From positions 64,001 through 128,000 of IMG/VR virus record IMGVR_UViG_3300033182_001068: 64,000 bases of DNA, one strand, 5' to 3'. The position numbers were made by a program, and so were the translations under genes. The stretch comes from a virus. This document shows, piece by piece, positions 27,734-36,441 of the stretch. The notes beneath the pieces were generated by a model, which was not told the DNA's origin, made no database searches, and saw nothing but the letters and a program-made list of their open reading frames with translations. Within the stretch, counting starts at the first letter, position 1. Each line of letters begins with the position of its first letter.

Positions 27734-29059
27734 ATGGCAGATGCATCCCGCATCAAGGAGTTGCAGACCGCGCTCCAAGAGAAGACCGCACAGAACAAGG
27801 AGATCGCTGACTCCTTCCAGATCGAGGACGGCGTCGTCGTTGTCGATCAGGACCAGAAGTCGGCGTTCGACCAGAACATGAAGGACATCAAGGAGATCAA
27901 GAGCCTCATCAGTGGCCTTGAGAGCCTTGAGTCCGTCGAGCAGTGGGGCTCCGAGCCCGCCGGTGACAGCGTCGCTGCTGCCGCCGCCGCTGGCGAGGGC
28001 TTCCGCGAGGCTAGCGCCCAGTTCAAGTCGGTCGGCGAGGCTTTCCTCGCTTCTGACGAGTTCAAGAGCCTTCAGGGTGGTCAGAACGGCGCCAACATGC
28101 CGTCGCCGTTCCAGTACAAGGGCGCTCTCACGACCGCCAACGGCTACAACGTCAAGGACATCTACTCGGGCATGCCTTCCGGCACTCCCGGGCAGTTCGG
28201 CTCGATCCAGCGTGATCCGATCGTGATCCCGCCGCAGCGCACCCGTCGTGTCCGGGAACTCTTCCCGGTTCGCACCACGTCCGCTGCGATCATCGAGTAC
28301 TTCCGGATGACCGGCTTCACCAACAACGCTGCGACCGTCGCTGAGCGTGGCACCGAGGATGGCAGTGCGGTCTTCGGCGCGAAGCCGCAGTCGACGATGA
28401 CCTTCGAGGGCGTGCAGGCCCCCGTCCGGACCATCGCCCACTGGGAGGCTGCTCACCGCAACGTGCTCGCCGACGAGCCGCAGTTGCGTTCGATCATCGA
28501 CAACGAGTTGATGTACGGCCTCCGCCTTCAGGAGGATGCCCAGATTCTTTCCGGTGACGGCACCGGCGAGAACCTGACCGGCGTTCTCAACACCACCGGC
28601 ATCCAGACCTACCTTTGGTCTGACGGCGCTACCAGCCCTGTTGCCGACACGAAGGCTGACGCGATTCGTCGCGCCGCCACCCTTTCGTTCCTCGCATACT
28701 ACGAGCCGACCGGCGTCGTGATGCACCCGAACGACTGGGAGGACATCGAGTTGACGAAGGACAGCAACGGTCAGTACCTCGTCGCCGTGAGTGTCGCCCT
28801 TGGTGGCGAGCCTCGCGTGTGGCGTCTTCCGGTCGTCGAGACCCCCGCTATCGCCGAGGGCACCGCTCTCGTCGGTGCGTTCGGTACCGGCGCCCAGTTG
28901 TACGACCGCGAGCAGGCCAACATCCGCATCTCGGAACAGCACTCGGACTTCTTCGTCCGCAACGCCATCGTGGTGCTCGCTGAGCAGCGCCTCGCCATGG
29001 CGGTCAAGCGCCCGGAGGCCTTCGTCAAGGTCACCTTCGACGGCGCTCCGACCCCGTGA
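27734..29059 (+). CDS. Major capsid protein, HK97 fold, with N-terminal scaffold helix
   Basis: The main shell protein, 441 residues from ATG 27734. An in-frame extension to 27620 has no protein-like character. Residues 1-70 form a charged coiled coil (KELQTALQEKTAQNKEI), the delta/scaffold domain that prohead proteases remove in HK97-type phages. An Ala/Gly-rich linker follows, then the capsid fold with the hallmark segments RRVRELFPVRTTSAA, APVRTIAHWEAAHRNVL, LQEDAQILSGDGTGENLTG and a C-terminal LAEQRLAMAVKRPEAFVKVTF. Codons are strongly biased to C/G-ending optimal forms compared with neighbours, as expected for the most abundant virion protein. A terminator follows 41 nt after the stop. 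Confidence 0.95.
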   Translation: MADASRIKELQTALQEKTAQNKEIADSFQIEDGVVVVDQDQKSAFDQNMKDIKEIKSLISGLESLESVEQWGSEPAGDSVAAAAAAGEGFREASAQFKSVGEAFLASDEFKSLQGGQNGANMPSPFQYKGALTTANGYNVKDIYSGMPSGTPGQFGSIQRDPIVIPPQRTRRVRELFPVRTTSAAIIEYFRMTGFTNNAATVAERGTEDGSAVFGAKPQSTMTFEGVQAPVRTIAHWEAAHRNVLADEPQLRSIIDNELMYGLRLQEDAQILSGDGTGENLTGVLNTTGIQTYLWSDGATSPVADTKADAIRRAATLSFLAYYEPTGVVMHPNDWEDIELTKDSNGQYLVAVSVALGGEPRVWRLPVVETPAIAEGTALVGAFGTGAQLYDREQANIRISEQHSDFFVRNAIVVLAEQRLAMAVKRPEAFVKVTFDGAPTP

Positions 29060-29100
29060 TCCGGTAGCAACCCATAGCGGACTCTGATCCGTAAAGAAGA

Positions 29101-29133
29101 CCCCCGGGGTAACACCCGGGGGTTTTCTTATTT
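29101..29133 (+). terminator. Rho-independent terminator after the capsid gene
   Basis: Perfect 8-bp stem CCCCCGGG / CCCGGGGG with a 6-nt loop (GTAACA), followed by TTTTCTTATTT. It closes the head-gene transcript. Confidence 0.92.
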
Positions 29134-29150
29134 ATGTACAATGGTTAGCA

Positions 29151-29315
29151 ATGGCGAAGAACAGTAATGCCGACAACGACTACTGGGAACTGTACAAACA
29201 ACAAGGTACAGGCTTCAGGGGAGATCCCGAAGACCTAGAAGACCTTGTCACTGAAGCAAACAATTCACGGATCTTGCGCCGCAGGGCAAGAGACGACAGA
29301 CGGTTCGAAGAATGA
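29151..29315 (+). CDS. Small hypothetical protein, 54 residues
   Basis: Begins MAKNSNADNDYWELYK and ends in an Arg-rich helix (RILRRRARDDRRFEE). It overlaps the nuclease start below (ATGA). The ATG lies 8 nt after a TACAAT -10 hexamer at 29137-29142, so it is probably the first gene of a short leaderless transcript just past the capsid terminator. Its polar, charged composition gives no functional clue. Confidence 0.6.
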   Translation: MAKNSNADNDYWELYKQQGTGFRGDPEDLEDLVTEANNSRILRRRARDDRRFEE

Positions 29316-29674
29316 CCCCCTACTTCTACAAAGCCAAACTTGAACGAGTTGTTGATGGTGACACGGTGGACCTCATCATTGACTTGGGTTTTGATATCCA
29401 TCACAAGGTGCGTTGTCGCTTACACGGTATTAACGCCCCTGAGAGTCGCACAAAAGACCTTCAGGAAAAGGAACGAGGTCTCGCTGCAAAAGCCTACGTT
29501 GCAGACTGGTTTAACTGGAATAACACAGTTTGGGTCGAAACCTTCAAAGACGGAAAAGGCAAATACGGCCGACTTCTCGCAAAAATCTACCCAACGGAAG
29601 AATGCGACTTTTCACTCAACGAACAACTCGTTGACTCAGGCCACGCCACCGAATACTTTGGAGGCAAGCGTTGA
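29312..29674 (+). CDS. Staphylococcal-nuclease-like (thermonuclease) protein
   Basis: A 120-residue protein with the SNase order of motifs: VVDGDTVDLIIDLGF (metal-binding Asp), VRCRLHGINAPESR (catalytic Arg), KERGLAAKAYVADW and GKYGRLLAKIY (second Arg region), then LNEQLVDSGHA. These Ca-dependent nucleases cleave DNA or RNA. The length is close to the minimal SNase domain, with no signal peptide, so it should act inside the cell. Possible roles are host DNA breakdown or DNA processing. It is coupled to the genes on both sides by start/stop overlaps. Confidence 0.88.
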   Translation: MTPYFYKAKLERVVDGDTVDLIIDLGFDIHHKVRCRLHGINAPESRTKDLQEKERGLAAKAYVADWFNWNNTVWVETFKDGKGKYGRLLAKIYPTEECDFSLNEQLVDSGHATEYFGGKR

Positions 29675-29952
29675 CAATAGAACCCGTAAAGAGCAGCCTT
29701 ACTAGCCATCTGCGTCAATACGAGTTCGAAGTCCTAGCGCTAATGCCATACACATCGACAGTGTTCGGCTGTGCCGTCTGCTACGTCTACTGGGTAGACA
29801 AACCCAACTGTTGGGTCTGCGAGCGGGAAGGTGTCCTACTCGCAGACCCAGTAGACAAGGTTGAGATGTTCAAAGACATCCACAATCACTTGATTGGGCA
29901 AGCCCCCGTAGCGCAGTCGTCCATGACGACGTCGTCAACAAACGACGACTGA
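29671..29952 (+). CDS. Small zinc-ribbon-like protein
   Basis: A 93-residue protein starting at TTG 29671, which overlaps the previous stop (TTGA) and follows a GGAGG site by 6-7 nt. Four cysteines in a C-x2-C-x10-C-x2-C arrangement (CAVC ... CWVC) form a probable zinc ribbon. The Ser/Thr-rich C-terminus runs 67 nt into the 3' end of the opposing reductase gene. No family is assigned. Confidence 0.6.
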   Translation: MTIEPVKSSLTSHLRQYEFEVLALMPYTSTVFGCAVCYVYWVDKPNCWVCEREGVLLADPVDKVEMFKDIHNHLIGQAPVAQSSMTTSSTNDD

Positions 29953-31811
29953 ACAAGCGGCACCGAGAAATCGATCTTGGTCAGCATCTCTTCGTACTCT
30001 TCCTTTGTGCATTCCTCATAAGGAGGCAACGGGAAGTTGTGGTCAGAGTGAAGCAAGAACGACACTGACTTGACTGCGTCGGTGTAGTTGTCTTTCAGCC
30101 ACGCCTTGATGTCGGCAAGTTCTTCCAGACGGTAGTAGACGGTCACAGAAACAGCGTTATCCGCCCAGTCCGTCTGCATCTTCTTCACCCATTCCAACTG
30201 GTCGACCGCAGTCATGTCAGCAGCCAGAACAGCGCCTTCTGGGGACTCGCAAGGGAACTCCACTACGTAACGAGTGCGGTCCTCACGGCCATCGATCCCA
30301 ACGTCCCATTTGACAGGGTAGCCACGTTGACGGCACGCATCGACCAGCGGGTCAGACGAACCGAAACGCACACGACGGACGTAATAGCGGGCGTAGGCAG
30401 GGTGAATACCCGGAGTGACGCCCGGCAGAAGAGCAAGCGTTCCGGAAGGCTGAACCGTCGTCAAACGGACGGACTTCGGGAAACCGTTCTTTGCGGAATA
30501 CTCGGCATCCAAACCTTCCAGATACTCGTAAACCGGATCAAGCCACGAGATCTGCTTCTCGGAAGACTGCAGGATGCCCGTCACAGACTGTCCAAGGCGA
30601 GCGTTCTTCGTAACGATCTTGGTGGTCTTTTCGTACGGATAGTCCAACCGGGTGATCTGCTTCTGTGTCATGTACAGAAGTTCAGAGATTTCACGGAACT
30701 GGGCCAACGACTCGATGTTCGGAAGGAAGATCGTGGAGAGGTTGCAGGACTCGCCGTCACCCAACGCGATCTCAGCACACGGGTTATAACCCTCAATGGT
30801 GGGGTCTGACTTCTTATGTCCGAGGCGCCCGAACTTGCGAGCGAGTTTGCGGTTGACGAGACCATACGGCTCGCCGGTTCCGTCGTAACCCTTCCAGAGT
30901 TCTGGCATGATCTCGTCGTAGGAGTCGGCGTAAATCGAGTTGTTCGAGTTTGCACGCCAAGCAGGAATGTTGCCCGACGCCCAGTTCTTCGCACGCAAGA
31001 ACAAAACATCGTCAGGGTCGCCAAGAGCGATCTGCGCAGAACGACGGCTAGAACCCGACACAACGATGCGCCCGATGATGTTGCAAATGTCGAGAACATC
31101 GATAGACCGCAACTTCTTGCCGACACGACCGTCCATGACCTTGCAAATGTCTTCGATGCCGTCGATGAGGGCACCCGGACCAGATGCCGTTCCACCGAAC
31201 GTCTTGAGCGGCGCGCCGTACTCGCGGATCAGAAGGGTTGAATACGAGAACGACTTGCCCGTATAGAAGTACGACTTCAACACAGAATGAACAAGGCGGC
31301 TCCACCCATGGCGGCTGTCAGGCACGATGATGTCCGCATCATTGGTCTTTTCGTGAGTGATCGACACTCCAGCCTTAACCTTCGGCAACTCGTGAATCTT
31401 GGCACGTTCCACGGAGAAACCAACACCACCGCCCAGCATGAGGTGATCAAACAGAAACTCGAAGTCTTCGATGCTTTCGATGTTCACGAAGTAGCAGTTG
31501 TTGAGCGATGCCGCATTGAACTGCTGAACCAGCGGTGTCCCCAACTGCCACAGCGCACGACCCGAGAAAGAGCAACGAAGGTTGAACATGTGGTCAAACA
31601 ACTGCTCTGCCTGCTTCTGGGTGTACGGCACGCCGATCTCGACAGCGCCGTCAATCACGCGCTTAATCGTTTCTGGCCATGTCTCAATATTCCCATCCTC
31701 TTTCGGACGAGAATAGGTACGCAAGTAGACGATTTCGCCCATCCCGTTGAACCCCCACGGAGGCGATTTTGGGGCGTACGAGGCTAAGAATTGGTCAGTA
31801 AGCAGGCTCAT
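29886..31811 (-). CDS. nrdJ: Adenosylcobalamin-dependent (class II) ribonucleotide reductase
   Basis: Reduces ribonucleoside triphosphates to deoxy forms for phage DNA synthesis, using a cobalamin cofactor instead of a separate radical subunit. The 641-residue single-chain enzyme shows the conserved ASLNNCYFVNIES near residue 90, GGGVGFSVER, GRIVVSGSSRRSAQIALGD, the catalytic NPCAEIALGDGESCNLS loop (active Cys and Glu), VQPSGTLALLPG, and a C-terminal DDCATGACPIK with the paired cysteines that accept electrons. Length and the lack of an ATP-cone domain fit the monomeric Lactobacillus-type class II enzymes common in actinobacteriophages. It is transcribed against its left neighbours and meets the zinc-ribbon gene tail to tail. 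Confidence 0.95.
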   Translation of the reverse strand: MSLLTDQFLASYAPKSPPWGFNGMGEIVYLRTYSRPKEDGNIETWPETIKRVIDGAVEIGVPYTQKQAEQLFDHMFNLRCSFSGRALWQLGTPLVQQFNAASLNNCYFVNIESIEDFEFLFDHLMLGGGVGFSVERAKIHELPKVKAGVSITHEKTNDADIIVPDSRHGWSRLVHSVLKSYFYTGKSFSYSTLLIREYGAPLKTFGGTASGPGALIDGIEDICKVMDGRVGKKLRSIDVLDICNIIGRIVVSGSSRRSAQIALGDPDDVLFLRAKNWASGNIPAWRANSNNSIYADSYDEIMPELWKGYDGTGEPYGLVNRKLARKFGRLGHKKSDPTIEGYNPCAEIALGDGESCNLSTIFLPNIESLAQFREISELLYMTQKQITRLDYPYEKTTKIVTKNARLGQSVTGILQSSEKQISWLDPVYEYLEGLDAEYSAKNGFPKSVRLTTVQPSGTLALLPGVTPGIHPAYARYYVRRVRFGSSDPLVDACRQRGYPVKWDVGIDGREDRTRYVVEFPCESPEGAVLAADMTAVDQLEWVKKMQTDWADNAVSVTVYYRLEELADIKAWLKDNYTDAVKSVSFLLHSDHNFPLPPYEECTKEEYEEMLTKIDFSVPLVQSSFVDDVVMDDCATGACPIK

Positions 31812-31902
31812 GGCGAGGCTCTTTCGTTAGTTGGTTGCTGATATTTGACGGGTTAGTAAAGCCCGTCTGTTGATTGTACTAGGCCGGAAAATACTGAAAG
31901 CG

Positions 31903-32226
31903 TTAAGCCAAGCCTAGATTTCGTGCTTCTTCAAGCGGGATATGTTTTCCCTTTGGATACTTGAGAACACGGGCTTTAGTGAACGGTGTGATTTGCCGTT
32001 CTTCGAAAATATCCTCCTCCACAAGGTACGTTTGCTCGCTCACCAACTGCTCAATCGTGTTGTATGCAGCAATGTTCTTGGGAGGCCCAGATTCCCCGGC
32101 GCAGTCGCCAGTCGGATGCCCGCACACCGGGCAAGGACTGCGATCAGCACGCATGAAACCAACTTCGATGTCACCGACAAACATTCTGTCTGTGCGCCGA
32201 AACGGATTGTCATGCATACCCCCCAT
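31903..32226 (-). CDS. Small Cys-rich hypothetical protein
   Basis: A 107-residue protein from the ATG at 32226; a second ATG at 32217 is also possible, and an upstream extension would overlap the preceding gene. A CPVCGHPTGDC cluster near residues 33-43 is a probable zinc site. The C-terminal half, with LEEARNLGLA at its end, is amphipathic. It follows the 32234-32902 gene after 7 nt and precedes the reductase, so it may belong to the same nucleotide-metabolism transcript. Confidence 0.55.
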   Translation of the reverse strand: MGGMHDNPFRRTDRMFVGDIEVGFMRADRSPCPVCGHPTGDCAGESGPPKNIAAYNTIEQLVSEQTYLVEEDIFEERQITPFTKARVLKYPKGKHIPLEEARNLGLA

Positions 32227-32233
32227 CTTACAA

Positions 32234-32902
32234 CTAATAATCTTTAAACGAATCGAACACCTGAACATTGAAACCACGTTCGTTCAGGAGTTCAAGGATT
32301 CGCTGTTGCTCGTCGAAATCGGTGTCTTCAATGCCGGATCTCAACGCAAGCGCCATCATAGCGGGGAACGGAGCATCGCGCAAAACCTTCCCGACACCCC
32401 TCGTGTAGCCCTTGACCTCGTCCCAGATCACCCACCCCGCAGATTTATCCGCCGTTACATACTGATACGTAACACTTACAAGGGTTGTTTCCGGGCTCAT
32501 GTCCGGCCTCAACTCGACATGAGACATGCTGATACATTCACGGACAGCGGGATCGTGCTGCCCGTACAGTTCCCCCAAGTTCTGATCCTTCGTCAACTCC
32601 GGCTTGCTGCTGTGAAAGCCCTCAGCAACGAATGTGAGGGCGTCACAGCCGAAGTGTGAACGCATCGCCTGAACAACGCCAACACACATCTCAAACCGGT
32701 CTTGAATGGGCTGCCTCATCCCGGCGCGCTCCATACCCACTACCATGTGCAGTTGACCCTCGGCCCAACCAAAAAAATTGAACGGGAGATCTTCCCCGAT
32801 GCCATACTCGGCAACAAGTGTTTCTTTTGCCACTTGGGCGCTCGAAAGAGCCAAAGCCATTTTCGAGTATGAGTCGGGGTAGTCGTCCACGACATTGCAC
32901 AT
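32234..32902 (-). CDS. Hypothetical protein near ribonucleotide reductase
   Basis: A 222-residue alpha/beta protein from ATG 32902; an in-frame extension to 32947 would cross the divergent gene start, so the shorter form is preferred. It has no transmembrane segment and no motif that I recognise. The coding sequence contains GTAACACTTACAAGG at 32469-32483, identical to a site in the intergenic operator cluster near 61.8 kb. It is divergent from the 32937 gene with only a 34-nt gap. Confidence 0.5.
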   Translation of the reverse strand: MCNVVDDYPDSYSKMALALSSAQVAKETLVAEYGIGEDLPFNFFGWAEGQLHMVVGMERAGMRQPIQDRFEMCVGVVQAMRSHFGCDALTFVAEGFHSSKPELTKDQNLGELYGQHDPAVRECISMSHVELRPDMSPETTLVSVTYQYVTADKSAGWVIWDEVKGYTRGVGKVLRDAPFPAMMALALRSGIEDTDFDEQQRILELLNERGFNVQVFDSFKDY

Positions 32903-32936
32903 TAGTACGGACAAACGTGAATCAGGGTGACCTCTT

Positions 32937-33656
32937 ATGGGCAACAAAAATGCGATCTACGACGAAGATTACGAAACTTGGAACGCTTACAAGCACGATG
33001 AATCGAAGCGTTGGGCCTTTAACAAGTTGGAGGTCGCCCTGAGGCAAGGACTCAGCGCTGGTCCTGCTGGCACTGCACCTGACTCACCCGGCGATTATGT
33101 CGTGAGGCCGGTATACAACATCTACGGAATGGGCATATCTGCGTCAAAAGTCACGTACAACGACGATCAGTTTGAGCAGTTCATAAACCATAATGGAGTA
33201 AAGCCCGGCCACTTCTGGTGCGAGTGGCTGGAAGGCCCACACCGCTCTGTGGACTACGTCTTGAAAGATGGCAGATGGGTCATCTCATCTGTCCTAATCG
33301 GAAACCACTACGATGAAAACAATCTCACGAAATTCCATTACTGGACCAAAGTACCGACACAGTTGGGTACGCCAATTGGACGTTTACCTCTCGTACTACC
33401 GCTGGATGATCTGACAGCGCTCAACATCGAGTTCCGTTCGCAAAACATCATCGAAGTCCACTTCCGGCTAGGGAACGATCCGTTCGATGACCTTCCCGTG
33501 GGATCAGTCATCACACCCATCTGGAATGACGACGAGCCGATCTCTGGCCAAGAGTTCAGAGCAAACCTACATGAAGACATGGAACTTTACTCTGCCAGCG
33601 GGAATCTGAGCGACGTGAGGCGCGGGTACTCGATTTTGCGACCCCCAAGTCAGTAA
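32937..33656 (+). CDS. Conserved hypothetical protein
   Basis: A 239-residue soluble protein from ATG 32937, preceded by AGGGTGA. Recognisable stretches include VVRPVYNIYGMGISA and GHFWCEWLEGPHRSVDYV, a pattern that I recall from hypothetical proteins of cyanophages and other large phages, where it is sometimes described as ATP-grasp-like. I do not see a clear nucleotide-binding motif. It opens the plus-strand accessory operon. Confidence 0.6.
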   Translation: MGNKNAIYDEDYETWNAYKHDESKRWAFNKLEVALRQGLSAGPAGTAPDSPGDYVVRPVYNIYGMGISASKVTYNDDQFEQFINHNGVKPGHFWCEWLEGPHRSVDYVLKDGRWVISSVLIGNHYDENNLTKFHYWTKVPTQLGTPIGRLPLVLPLDDLTALNIEFRSQNIIEVHFRLGNDPFDDLPVGSVITPIWNDDEPISGQEFRANLHEDMELYSASGNLSDVRRGYSILRPPSQ

Positions 33657-33658
33657 GG

Positions 33659-33678
33659 TTGTACAATTGTATGTACAA
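33659..33678. promoter_or_regulatory. Dyad TTGTACA-N6-TGTACAA
   Basis: A perfect 7-bp inverted repeat around a 6-bp spacer, 22 bp before the histone-like gene start and just after the preceding stop. It overlaps TACAAT and TACAAG hexamers that could be -10 elements, so it is a candidate operator. Confidence 0.4.
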
Positions 33679-33700
33679 GTAAGGATTGGAGCAACCCCTT

Positions 33701-34030
33701 ATGGCTAATAAACCAGCAAAGAAAGCGGCGAAGAAAACGCCAGCCAAGAAGACGCCAGCAAAGAAAACCCCCGCCAAGAAGACTTCAACCGCAGGCAAAA
33801 AAACACCCGCAGCAAAAAAGGCTGCCGCCAAGAAAAGGGCTGCGCCAGCGAAACCACGCCAGAAAGCCACCGGGCCGTACGCAAACAACAATCCGGAGCC
33901 ACGGCAGCACATTGCGGAAACCGCGCCAGAGCCTGCTCCAGCACCCGTGAAAAACGTCGAAACAGTCACCGACATCATTCTGGAGAAACCATCTTGGAGA
34001 GCGCGCCTCACAGGGTTCTTCAAGAACTAG
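33701..34030 (+). CDS. Histone H1-like Lys/Ala/Pro-rich protein
   Basis: A 109-residue protein from ATG 33701; an upstream TTG at 33686 is weaker. Residues 3-60 are repeats of AAKKTPAKKTPA type, closely resembling the basic tails of eukaryotic H1 and of actinobacterial HupB-like proteins. The rest is a Pro/Ala/Glu-rich linker ending in an amphipathic RARLTGFFKN helix. It probably binds DNA without sequence preference, either to compact phage DNA or to act on the host nucleoid. The KTPAK repeats are nearly identical at the DNA level, suggesting recent repeat expansion. Confidence 0.75.
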   Translation: MANKPAKKAAKKTPAKKTPAKKTPAKKTSTAGKKTPAAKKAAAKKRAAPAKPRQKATGPYANNNPEPRQHIAETAPEPAPAPVKNVETVTDIILEKPSWRARLTGFFKN

Positions 34031-34713
34031 GACCCCTTCGTGTTGCCGACAACTTTATCGGCAACACCGACATAGCAGACGAAGTCAAAGCAAGCGCCGA
34101 CTTCTTTCCTGAAGTGATGCTCGATGACGACAACATCGGCAGGTATCTGAACGGATACCACACCGAGCAGGCGTCATGCTACGCCCCGTACATGTTTTGG
34201 GACGGATGGTGGAACAGCCCTGCAGACACGCTACGAAAACAAGTAATCCAACGCATCTGGGAACCGGTTATCCCCGAACCAGACAAAAACGTCCTCGGCT
34301 TCGAATACTGGGTGCGAACGTTCATGCCCGGCCAATTCCTCGGTCGGCACGTCGACGAAGACACCTTCATGTATGAAGAGTTCAAATGGTTCCAAGGCCC
34401 ATCTATCGGATGCGTCTGGTACGGGTTCTCTGAAGCAGAAGGCTCATTTCTGGAGATTCATCAGGCAGGCATAGAAGAAGGGCCGTTCTCTATCGACGCA
34501 GAAAAAACCGATCTCATCTCCTCGCCTCCAGCCCACCGTGAACGAATCGCATACCGACCCGACCGTCTCATCATTTTCGACGCAGGCCACAGACTCCACG
34601 AAACAACCGAAGTTCTCTCCGGGATCAAACAAGTATTGGTCGTCAACGTCTGGGCAGCAGGAACGATGCCACACGCTCTCTCAACAGGGCAGTTTCATCA
34701 CGAAAACCTTTGA
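33994..34713 (+). CDS. 2-oxoglutarate/Fe(II)-dependent oxygenase-like protein
   Basis: A 239-residue protein read from TTG 33994, overlapping the histone-like gene by 37 nt behind a GGAG site. The double-stranded beta-helix iron-binding facial triad is visible as HVDED (HxD, in GQFLGRHVDEDTF) and a distal His in FDAGHRLHETTEV, followed by KQVLVVNVW. Substrate is unknown. It is one of three such oxygenases in the window, and it shares an operon with a second one and a carbamoyltransferase, which suggests a modification pathway for DNA, glycan or protein. Confidence 0.75.
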   Translation: MESAPHRVLQELGPLRVADNFIGNTDIADEVKASADFFPEVMLDDDNIGRYLNGYHTEQASCYAPYMFWDGWWNSPADTLRKQVIQRIWEPVIPEPDKNVLGFEYWVRTFMPGQFLGRHVDEDTFMYEEFKWFQGPSIGCVWYGFSEAEGSFLEIHQAGIEEGPFSIDAEKTDLISSPPAHRERIAYRPDRLIIFDAGHRLHETTEVLSGIKQVLVVNVWAAGTMPHALSTGQFHHENL

Positions 34714-34736
34714 CAGGCCCGTGTGAGGTGGATAAA

Positions 34737-35330
34737 GTGCCCCACATGCCACCCGGTCCAAACACGACGTTTCTGAAACTCCACATCAGCCCTGACCTAC
34801 GTCAAGCCGCCAGCGAACGTGCGAAAAACCTGCCCATCATGCGAGGATCACACAGGGGCCTTGACGCAAATATGATCGGATGCCTCGGCGAAGTCGTATT
34901 CGAAAAAGTCCTAGAAGACAGCAAAATCGGCTTTGAACCCCTATACACAACAAGGCATGATGTTCGAATAGAAACCGCGTCAAGGGGACTCAGGACTCTC
35001 GAAATAAAAACCAAAGACAGAACGGTCCCCCCAAAACCAAACTACGAAGCGACACTTCCCGCCTACAACCACGAGCACCAAGTTGCCGACTACTACGGGT
35101 TCGTTTCCCTGCAGCGATCACGCACCGACACCAGCGGAATCGAACGCTTCAAAACCGCGTGGATAGTTGGTGTCGCCAACCAATCAATCTTCAACAAACA
35201 CAAAAAGTTGTGGAAAGCCGGGCAGAAAGACCCGACAAACGGCACAGTATTCTGGACAGACGTCTGGAACCTCTACATCCACCAACTTGCGCCAATTTCG
35301 TACGCTATCAGCCAGTGGACCGAACCTTAA
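34737..35330 (+). CDS. PD-(D/E)XK nuclease-like protein
   Basis: A 197-residue protein from GTG 34737, which follows GAGGTGG by 5 nt; an upstream TTG at 34710 overlapping the previous stop is possible. The core has an early acidic residue in GCLGEVVFEKVL, an Asp in RHDVRIE and the LEIKTKDR strand (E-x-K), the usual order for a PD-(D/E)XK nuclease fold. Such proteins are often restriction-like or repair nucleases. Residues about 75-100 could bind DNA (Lys/Pro-rich). Activity is inferred from motif order alone. Confidence 0.6.
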   Translation: MPHMPPGPNTTFLKLHISPDLRQAASERAKNLPIMRGSHRGLDANMIGCLGEVVFEKVLEDSKIGFEPLYTTRHDVRIETASRGLRTLEIKTKDRTVPPKPNYEATLPAYNHEHQVADYYGFVSLQRSRTDTSGIERFKTAWIVGVANQSIFNKHKKLWKAGQKDPTNGTVFWTDVWNLYIHQLAPISYAISQWTEP

Positions 35331-35348
35331 TCGTCTACTATGTACCAC

Positions 35349-35675
35349 ATGACCAACGAAACAGACATCCCCACAGTCGACTCAGAGCAAGTCTCTGAAC
35401 TCGCTGCATCCAGCGCCTCCCACGCACAGATGTGCAACCTCATTTACGGCGACGGCGACAAACTCACGAACTACACCGTTATCTGGGACGGCGAAATGCT
35501 GCGACTCATGCAGCCCCACGCAGTCAACGTTGAGGAATCGTTGTTCGCCTACAAGGTTCTCGGGCACCTCGAAGTCAGCCTCCCCAACATCCTTGACCCC
35601 GTAACCATGGAACGCCAGTCGCAGGTTCTCATCGCCTCCTACTTGGATGGACTAAATTCACCAGTAGAGGAATAA
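35349..35675 (+). CDS. Hypothetical protein
   Basis: A 108-residue acidic protein. ATG 35349 lies 7 nt after a TACTAT -10 hexamer (35336-35341), favouring it over the ATG at 35340 inside that hexamer. It has a single beta-rich core (DKLTNYTVIWDGEMLRLMQPH) and no recognised domain. It ends 1 nt before the next oxygenase gene. Confidence 0.6.
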   Translation: MTNETDIPTVDSEQVSELAASSASHAQMCNLIYGDGDKLTNYTVIWDGEMLRLMQPHAVNVEESLFAYKVLGHLEVSLPNILDPVTMERQSQVLIASYLDGLNSPVEE

Positions 35676-35676
35676 C

Positions 35677-36441
35677 ATGAGTAGCGCCCCTCAACTTTTT
35701 GTGGCGCCGGACTTCTTGACAGAAGATGAATGCGGAAGTTTCGTATCTTTCTTCAAATCAGACTGCCCGTGGGTCCAGCCTGACGGAGCCGACCACCAAG
35801 AACGGTCACACTGGTCTCAAGACACCACAGTCCTGAACGAGAAGCCAGAATGGAAATATCTGGCCGACATGTTCAACGAAATATCTGACCGTGCCCGCGC
35901 ACAAATCGAGGCGTACTTCGGAGAGACCCTCGCACAACCGAATCAGTTTGCGATGCGCAAATGGATCGTCGGCGACGAGCAGGCACCACACTCGGATGTT
36001 GGGCATTCCAGCGGCATGCTTATTTTTAGTCCGGTGCAGGGCGAACACGGACCTCTAAGCATTCACCAGTACGACATTGCCTCTGTCTTGTATTTCAACA
36101 ACGACTTCACCGGTGGGCAGACATACTTTGAGTATCAGGGTATTGAGATTCGCCCTCGACCCGGGATGCTGATTGCGTTTCCAACCTCCCACCAATATTT
36201 GCATGGGGTCACGCCAGTGACATCCGGAGACCGCTACGTGATGACAGCGTTCTACCCCTACGCAAGAACCATTGTTCACAACCTTCTGCCAAACCTTCCC
36301 GAAGGTTGGCACAAAAAGTTTTCCAACCATCAACAGATCTTGGAAATGATCCCACCAGAACAACTTGACAATGTTCCAGAACACCTGCGCATTCCGGACT
36401 GGGACAACTTCGTAGAGCAACAACAGTTTTTCATCACATGA
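35677..36441 (+). CDS. Prolyl-4-hydroxylase-type 2OG/Fe(II) oxygenase
   Basis: A 254-residue protein behind GAGGAATAAC. The iron site is clear: HSDVG gives HxD, and a distal His lies in SHQYLHGVTPV, followed by Arg in SGDRYVMTAFY for 2-oxoglutarate binding. The YFNNDFTGGQTYFEYQG and PRPGMLIAFP segments are typical of the P4H/2OG-FeII oxygenase family. These enzymes hydroxylate amino acids, sugars or nucleobases; the substrate here is unknown. The stop overlaps the carbamoyltransferase start (ATGA), so the two probably act in one pathway. Confidence 0.88.
   Translation: MSSAPQLFVAPDFLTEDECGSFVSFFKSDCPWVQPDGADHQERSHWSQDTTVLNEKPEWKYLADMFNEISDRARAQIEAYFGETLAQPNQFAMRKWIVGDEQAPHSDVGHSSGMLIFSPVQGEHGPLSIHQYDIASVLYFNNDFTGGQTYFEYQGIEIRPRPGMLIAFPTSHQYLHGVTPVTSGDRYVMTAFYPYARTIVHNLLPNLPEGWHKKFSNHQQILEMIPPEQLDNVPEHLRIPDWDNFVEQQQFFIT

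Noticed and set aside
27677-28942. Long open frame on the minus strand across the capsid gene
   Set aside because: It is antisense to a strongly supported capsid gene, made of low-complexity Leu/Asp/Arg sequence caused by G/C-ending codons on the other strand.
33720-33830. CRISPR-like or tandem repeat array
   Set aside because: The repeats are in-frame KTPAK codons of a basic protein, not spaced direct repeats. No CRISPR array was seen anywhere in the window.
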